A stretch of DNA of 64,000 nt, taken from assembly GCF_018143015.1 (NCBI RefSeq), contig NC_054753.1, positions 33,083,292 to 33,147,291 of the forward strand, written 5' to 3'. The first letter of the stretch is position 1; each line of letters begins with the position of its first letter. The notes beneath the pieces were generated by a model. The model searched no databases. It was given only the letters and a program-made list of their open reading frames with translations, and was not told where the DNA came from. The stretch comes from Lytechinus variegatus (Eukaryota > Echinodermata > Echinoidea > Temnopleuroida > Toxopneustidae). Of the stretch, positions 58,065 to 64,000 are shown one piece after another. Both the position numbers and the translations under genes were made by a program.

Positions 58065-58440
58065 TTGAATACATCTCGAGTGTTAACTTCTCATTTTACC
58101 GAGTTGGTTTATGTAGAAACTGGTTTTGGCCATCACCCAGTTTTCGAACTAATAAAAATTTGCATGTTCGCTTCGCTCGCTCATACATCAATATGCATGG
58201 TTAGCCCAACTTTAGTTATTTATGCAATAATTAATACTTTTAACTCTGAAGATAATGGAGGTGCGCCCCCACAACCCGTGTATTCAATGAAATTACTGAC
58301 GTCACAATGACTTCTGCGCAGAGTGAAAACTTTTATCCAATCGGGTCGCGGTAACCAAGGGAATGATGTAGGCGCACCTGTTTGTTTATTTTGCATCGTA
58401 AAGCAAACAAAATTGAATTGATCTTCGCATACGGACAAAC
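58065..58440. promoter_or_regulatory. CRE/CCAAT-bearing GC-richer segment
   Basis: Contains a perfect TGACGTCA (58297-58304) and a CCAAT (about 58335) followed by 'cgggtcgcggtaacc'. An inverted pair 'aggtgcgcc' (58259) / 'ggcgcacct' (about 58371) brackets the motifs. It could be a small promoter or a short inverted-repeat insertion. No adjacent coding exon was recognised. Confidence 0.3.
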
Positions 58441-58827
58441 TTTGGCTTACATTATATTCATGGAACCTTATTCAAATTGCCTTTCTTCTTTATTAGGATT
58501 AATATTCTTTCGCTTTCTCTGAAAGATGGTCAACATAATGTTTTTAAGGTAAATAAATAACATTGTACGATATCTATTTCTATTCAGAACGATCGTCTTT
58601 TTACTTTCGTCCCAAAAGTATTAGTGCAAAAAGTTGATACCGGGCTTTACCGGCCATGCCAGTTCGAGGTGTAAGGCAATAGAGATTCATATGAAAAAAA
58701 AAACACTTGCAATATTACTTATTAATTGTATGTTAAGTTGCCCTTTGTCCTCGTATATGTGTATATGTGCGATCCTAATAAAAGAAAGCCCACAACGACC
58801 ACTAACTTTACACATGCAATACACATA

Positions 58828-59640
58828 GGCGGGTCAAGGGGGGGGACAACCCGAGAGACCGGGGCCCCCTCTATTGGCGGAGCAAAAAAAGACAAAAAAG
58901 GAAAGAAAGAAAGAAAAAAAGAAAAGAGCGGAGGAAAAAAGAAGAGAGAGACGAGTGAATAAAAAATAATGAAATGGGGGGAAAACTTGGAAAATAAAAA
59001 TAATCTTTCATCACTGTGGAGCGTTGTGGCCCAGTGGATTAGTCTCCGGACTCTGAAACAGAGGGTCGTGGGTTCGAATCCCAACCATGGCGTAATTTCC
59101 TTCAGCAAGAAATTGATCCACAATGTGCTGCACTCAACCCAGGTGAGGTAAATGGGTACCTGGCAGGAATTTATTCCTTGAAATGCAGCGCGCGTAACAG
59201 CTGCACTGCTAAAGCCAGGGTAATTATGCTGCATATACTGTAGAGCGCTTAGAGACTTCTGACAAAGTAAGTGTTAAGCGCTATATAAGCAAGTATAATT
59301 ATTATTATGTATAAAATTTTCGATCGCGCTTCGCGCTCGCATTGGCTGTTAAGTGATATACATAACTTGTTCAATACTGAGCTTAAATACCAAATTTGGA
59401 AGTCAATATACAAAACATATTCACCTCGGAAATCGAACTTTCATAATTTTGTGTGATTTACAAATTGATTTTTATAAAGTGCTATGTAAAAATATCCGTT
59501 TTCAGGTCTGATTGTCAAAACGTATCAGCTAGCGCTGCATGCTCGCATTTTGATTGGCGAATTATGTTTGTGGCAATATTGATTACACAACAAACTACTT
59601 AAAATCTCATTTTCATGACAGTTTATCAAAAAGTTTGGCT
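58828..59640 (-). mobile_element. hAT-like element copy interrupted by a SINE
   Basis: Left part 'ggcgggtcaaggggggg' plus a purine-rich stretch corresponds to the CT-rich right part of 35008-36340 in reverse. The right part (59310-59640) matches 32985-33215, including 'tcgcgcttcgcgctcgc', 'atcgaactttcat' and 'gtgctatgtaaaa'. The SINE at 59016-59308 separates the two parts. Confidence 0.65.
59016..59308 (+). mobile_element. tRNA-derived SINE, family 1, nested
   Basis: 'gtggagcgttgtggcccagt' is the head, 'gggttcgaatcccaacc' the B box and 'gtgctgcactcaacccagg' the body. The tail 'agcgctatataagcaag' ends in ATT repeats. It inserted into the hAT-like element and was then duplicated with the block (63904). 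Confidence 0.85.
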
Positions 59641-59654
59641 CGTGATTTGGGTTA

Positions 59655-60097
59655 CACTTCGTAATTCCGAAGGTTCTTTATTCCGAAGGTCGTAATTCCG
59701 AAACGCGTAAATTGCATATACCTCGATGTTCGTTAATCCGAAAGCGAAAAAGGATTCGTTACTTTTGACATTTGTGTCGTCATTCCGAAAACGAAATAAG
59801 GTTCGTTGTTCCGAAGGTTCGTTAATCCAAAAACGATATAAGGTTCGTTGTTCCGAAGGTTCGATAATCCGAAAACGAAATAAGGTTCGTTAATCCAAAA
59901 ATGAAATACGATTCGTTGTCCGAAGGTTCGTTAATCCAAAAACGATATAAGGTTCGTTGTTCCGAAGGTTCGATAATCCGAAAACGAAATAAGGTTCGTT
60001 GTTCCGAAAACGAAATAAGGTTCGTTAATCCAAACATGTAATATGGTTCTTCATTCTGAAGGTTCGTTAATCCGAAAAATCGAAACCGAAATCGAAA
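59655..60097. repeat. Minisatellite of TTCGTTAATCCGAAAACGAAA type
   Basis: Repeats of 'ggttcgttgttccgaa' and 'ggttcgttaatccgaaaacg' with units of about 25-55 bp, somewhat irregular at the left. It ends exactly where unit 2 of the duplication begins. The - strand ORF here is a translation of the repeat. Confidence 0.85.
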
Positions 60098-61240
60098 ATC
60101 AATAAAGAACTGTTCAGAGGTTTAACTTCACTTCAGCATCTTTACCTTTCTGGGAATAAATTGGATGGTATTGTTGAGAACACCTTTTGCGAATCGCCGA
60201 AGCTAGTGCTACTCGAACTAGATGGAAACCCTCTTGAGAACATTGAAGTCGGTTCGTTTAATTGTCTGAACCAACTCGGATATTTGAATCTGAACCATAC
60301 GAGTATTGGACGAACTAAAGGAGCTTTGTTCAAAGAACTTCACCAACTGGTGGTGGTCTCCCTAAGCCATAGCGGTCTTGAAAAAATTGCTGATGATTCC
60401 TTTCAGAACAAATCTAGATTGACTCGGATAGATCTAAGTGACAATGACATTGAGTGGTTGAATGCAAGCATGTTCTATGGAACGCCTCAGATCGGGACAC
60501 TTCGCTTACAGAATAATCAAATAACAAAATTGCCAGAGAACCTCTTTGCTGATGTTGCCGGACCTCTGAACTTGTCGCTAAAAGGAAACCCCTTGGTTTG
60601 CGATTGTCAACTGGATTGGATTTCAGGATGGTTGTTGGAGAATGGAGGAAATCTTGACAAGTGTCTCTGTGATCAACCCTCTGCTCTCCACGGTCTTCAT
60701 CTTGACAGTATCCCCTACGACAGATTCCACTGTAAACCATACATAATCATAGACATTCCGCAGATTTACAACGCAACACCAGGAGACAAGCGGTTCGAAC
60801 TAGTCTGTCCTGTTGGTGGTAAACCGCCCCCTACGATCACATGGACGATCCCAAGTGGCGAAAAGATATCCAAGAACACCGTCCATGAGTACGAAAATGG
60901 CTTATATCGCGTTCGTGGAAACGACACCCTCGTCATCAGGGAAATAACATCAGCAGTCGAGGGGTGGTTTACATGCGAGGCAACGAACATTCTTGGACAT
61001 ATATCTGTCGATCTTGAGGTAAAGGTCGTCCACGTACCCAGTAATTGGATGGTAGCTTTCCTTGCGGTGATGATCGTGTTGTTTATTGGATGTGCTTTGT
61101 GTCTTGTTGTTACATTCCTGAAACCATGTCGACGTCGAAGGCGCAGAAGGGAACTCATAAGGACACCAGCTCGAAGGGTTGACCCTCGGTACGGTCCACT
61201 CAGTCCCATAGCTGAAGGAAATGAAACCGATGAATTATGA
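60098..61240 (+). pseudogene. 5'-truncated LRR-Ig gene copy
   Basis: Reads from codon 260 to the same stop with no internal stops, encoding the last LRRs, C-cap, Ig domain, transmembrane helix and tail of gene 54436-56355. It lacks the signal peptide, N-cap and the first 259 residues. The frame upstream enters the minisatellite and meets a TAA at 60068-60070 with no ATG between, so no initiation is apparent. Unless spliced to an upstream exon it should not make a membrane protein. Confidence 0.85.
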
Positions 61241-61669
61241 TGAATTATATCGTCAACTGTGATGAACTGAACTATGACAGACCATGACGCACTGTAAGAA
61301 TTGTTGATCCGTGATCGTACATTATGTAACGTGTGCAAAATGATGTTAAAGACTGAAGGGTAACGTAAGAATGGAAAATGAGAAAGACATGAAATGCGAT
61401 ATACCAGTAATATAAACATTCATGCTGGAAAATGTAGGTTGCAACATGAACGGGATATTGTTGTTACTTACAAAATTTTGACTTTTTGCACTTATTAATT
61501 GTGCTTACGCATAATACAACAGGCCTATGTATATTATGCATCCTTTTAGAACTAAACAAGTAGAGCGCATCTGGCCATTACGCGATTCAATAAAGCAGCA
61601 GTGCTGACTTTCAAAATGAGTATGAAAAAAATATTCACAACAAACACCATCCACATAATGTGCTACTAC

Positions 61670-62385
61670 GTTCATTGACCCTAAATGACATTTGACCTTA
61701 ATCAAGTACCTACGACCTGTGCAAGATGAACAATGATACTGGATTACCCCTTTGTCAACATTTCATTATTCATCATATCTATACAATTTCAAGTTATGAT
61801 GGCAATTCAACATTTACCTACAACGTCGCCAAAGCTTATTGTCCTTAAATGACTTTTGACCTTGGTCATGTGACCTGAAACTCGCACAGGATGTTCAGTG
61901 ATACTTGATTGCTCTTATGTACAAGTTTTATGAACTAAATTCCATAAATGTTGAAAGTATTCAACAAATACCCCCAATATGACCAAAGTTCATTGACCCT
62001 TAATGACCTTTAACCTTGGTCATGTGACCTGAAACTCAGGCACGATGTTCAGTAATACTTCATTACCCTATGTGCAAGTTTCATGCACTAGGTCTTTCTA
62101 AGTTATGACATTTCAGAAACTTAACCTTGGGTTACGATTTCAATGTTAATTCACCCAACATGGTCTAAGTTCATTGACCCTAAATGACCTTTGACCTTGG
62201 TAATGTGGCCTGAAACCGGGGCAGGATACCTTATGTCTAAATTTCATGAACTAGGTTCGTATACTTTCCAAGTTATGACGTTATTTCAAAAACTTAACCT
62301 TAGGTTAAGATTTGATGTTGACGACGCGACCGCCGTCGGATAAGCTGCGCCTATAGTCTCGATCTGCTATGCAGGCGGAACAAAA
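61670..62385 (+). repeat. Repeat family A, third copy (duplicated)
   Basis: Copy of 56785-57500 within duplication unit 2. Confidence 0.8.
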
Positions 62386-63711
62386 AGGAGAAAAAATGCT
62401 TGGTAACAAGGAGAAACCAGTCTCTTTTAATATGTAAGTTTTCTGTTTGAACTCTAATTGAGTTACAATGAATTAAAAGTCAACTCAAATTATTAAAGCA
62501 AGTCTACTTTATTCATTTAGAAGAATGCCCGAGATGGATAATGACAAAATGCAACTATATCCAGAAATAAATACAGACGAGGATAAATTGAAGCATACAT
62601 AGACATACCTATACCAGGAACAGAAATAAAGAGAGAAATAGAGAGAAGGAATAAAGAGGGAGAGAAAGAGAGAGCGAGGGGAGAGGGAGAAAAGACACTG
62701 AAACTCAGATGACAACTAAAAAAAAATATTTTTCTCTTTCAATTATCAAAATGTGTAATACTACCGTTAATGGCTTTATTATTGATTCATCAAACTTTGC
62801 AATCTAGAAAAGTAAGTTTTCTTGCGCGGTCGTTCCCGCGCTCTCTCTTTATTTCCTACACGTTTAAGGCATTTTTTATTCCTGAAAAGTACGATGACAT
62901 CTTCATTCTCATCTCACCTCTAACCTATGCTGTGTAAATGAGTGTGCATTGAATACATCTCGAGTGTTAACTTCTCATTTTACCGAGTTGGTTTATGTAG
63001 AAACTGGTTTTGGCCATCACCCAGTTTTCGAACTAATAAAAATTTGCATGTTCGCTTCGCTCGCTCATACATCAATATGCATGGTTAGCCCAACTTTAGT
63101 TATTTATGCAATAATTAATACTTTTAACTCTGAAGATAATGGAGGTGCGCCCCCACAACCCGTGTATTCAATGAAATTACTGACGTCACAATGACTTCTG
63201 CGCAGAGTGAAAACTTTTATCCAATCGGGTCGCGGTAACCAAGGGAATGATGTAGGCGCACCTGTTTGTTTATTTTGCATCGTAAAGCAAACAAAATTGA
63301 ATTGATCTTCGCATACGGACAAACTTTGGCTTACATTATATTCATGGAACCTTATTCAAATTGCCTTTCTTCTTTATTAGGATTAATATTCTTTCGCTTT
63401 CTCTGAAAGATGGTCAACATAATGTTTTTAAGGTAAATAAATAACATTGTACGATATCTATTTCTATTCAGAACGATCGTCTTTTTACTTTCGTCCCAAA
63501 AGTATTAGTGCAAAAAGTTGATACCGGGCTTTACCGGCCATGCCAGTTCGAGGTGTAAGGCAATAGAGATTCATATGAAAAAAAAAAACACTTGCAATAT
63601 TACTTATTAATTGTATGTTAAGTTGCCCTTTGTCCTCGTATATGTGTATATGTGCGATCCTAATAAAAGAAAGCCCACAACGACCACTAACTTTACACAT
63701 GCAATACACAT

Positions 63712-63903
63712 AGGCGGGTCAAGGGGGGGGGGGACAACCCGAGAGACCGGGGCCCCCTCTATTGGCGGAGCAAAAAAAGACAAAAAAGGAAAGAAAGAAA
63801 GAAAAAAAGAAAAGAGCGGAGGAAAAAAGAAGAGAGAGACGAGTGAATAAAAAATAATGAAATGGGGGGAAAACTTGGAAAATAAAAATAATCTTTCATC
63901 ACT
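63712..63903 (-). mobile_element. hAT-like element left part (duplicated)
   Basis: Copy of 58828-59015. Its G run is three bases longer than in unit 1. Confidence 0.6.
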
Positions 63904-64000
63904 GTGGAGCGTTGTGGCCCAGTGGATTAGTCTCCGGACTCTGAAACAGAGGGTCGTGGGTTCGAATCCCAACCATGGCGTAATTTCCTTCAGCAAGAAA
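63904..64000 (+). mobile_element. tRNA-derived SINE, family 1 (cut by window end)
   Basis: Head and B box identical to the 59016 copy. The body and tail lie beyond the window. Confidence 0.8.

Larger units (their letters stand above)
55213..60097. repeat. Tandem duplication, unit 1 (4885 bp)
   Basis: Starts inside the LRR-Ig gene at codon 260 (ATCAATAAAGAACTG) and runs through the gene end, repeat family A, the CRE/CCAAT segment, a hAT-like element with nested SINE, and the minisatellite. Unit 2 starts directly at 60098. The offset is 4885, then 4884 near 57797, 4885 near 58700 and 4888 after 58850. All three changes fall in mononucleotide runs. Confidence 0.95.
60098..64000. repeat. Tandem duplication, unit 2 (runs off the window)
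   Basis: A copy of 55213 to about 59112 with no base substitutions noticed and three homopolymer-length differences. Its right end is outside the window, so the true extent is unknown. Confidence 0.95.

Overview
The window reads as a repeat-rich, AT-rich animal genome, most likely an echinoderm (sea urchin first choice) or another marine invertebrate deuterostome. This is inferred from the mix of tRNA-derived SINEs, short foldback-type DNA elements, abundant ACATGT palindromes and a kelch/LRR-Ig style gene set. No species-specific marker was identified. Gene density is low: only two host genes are convincing, plus a truncated copy of one of them.

Gene 1 is a BTB-BACK-kelch adaptor of the KLHL family, with coding exons at 39819-40522 and 41739-42969 on the + strand. 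It has a possible alternative C-terminal exon at 43561-43633. Gene 2 is a single-coding-exon LRR-Ig transmembrane receptor at 54436-56355. The 3' part of gene 2, together with about 3.7 kb of downstream repeats, is duplicated in tandem. Segment 55213-60097 is followed directly by a near-identical copy from 60098 to the window end, which gives a 5'-truncated gene copy at 60098-61240. The two copies appear to differ only in mononucleotide runs, so this is either a very recent duplication or an assembly artefact.

The rest is mobile DNA. 0-5 kb: a tandem repeat family ending in a (GCC)n run, a SINE, a poly-G-bordered element and a LINE 3' end. 5-15 kb: an inverted-repeat element, a foldback structure of about 3.8 kb with tandem-repeat arms (8.6-12.4 kb), SINEs, and a MITE flanked by TTAA. 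15-27 kb: SINEs and several MITE families with clear terminal inverted repeats. 27.3-31.4 kb: a 5'-truncated L1/Tx1-type LINE whose frame breaks all sit in homopolymers. 31.9-36.3 kb: a MITE holding a nested SINE, then two inverted copies of a hAT-like element. One of these copies is complete, with a perfect 8-bp target duplication. 37.7-54.3 kb: the kelch gene, more MITEs, and a hAT-like element carrying a tandem array just upstream of the LRR-Ig gene. 55-64 kb: the duplicated block, including a third hAT-like copy interrupted by a SINE and a minisatellite at the duplication junction.

No operon-like logic, CRISPR array, LTR element or rRNA was seen. The tRNA-like sequences all belong to SINEs. 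The most unusual structures are the 3.8-kb palindrome, the duplication, the shared LINE/SINE tails and the graded series of palindromic MITE remnants.
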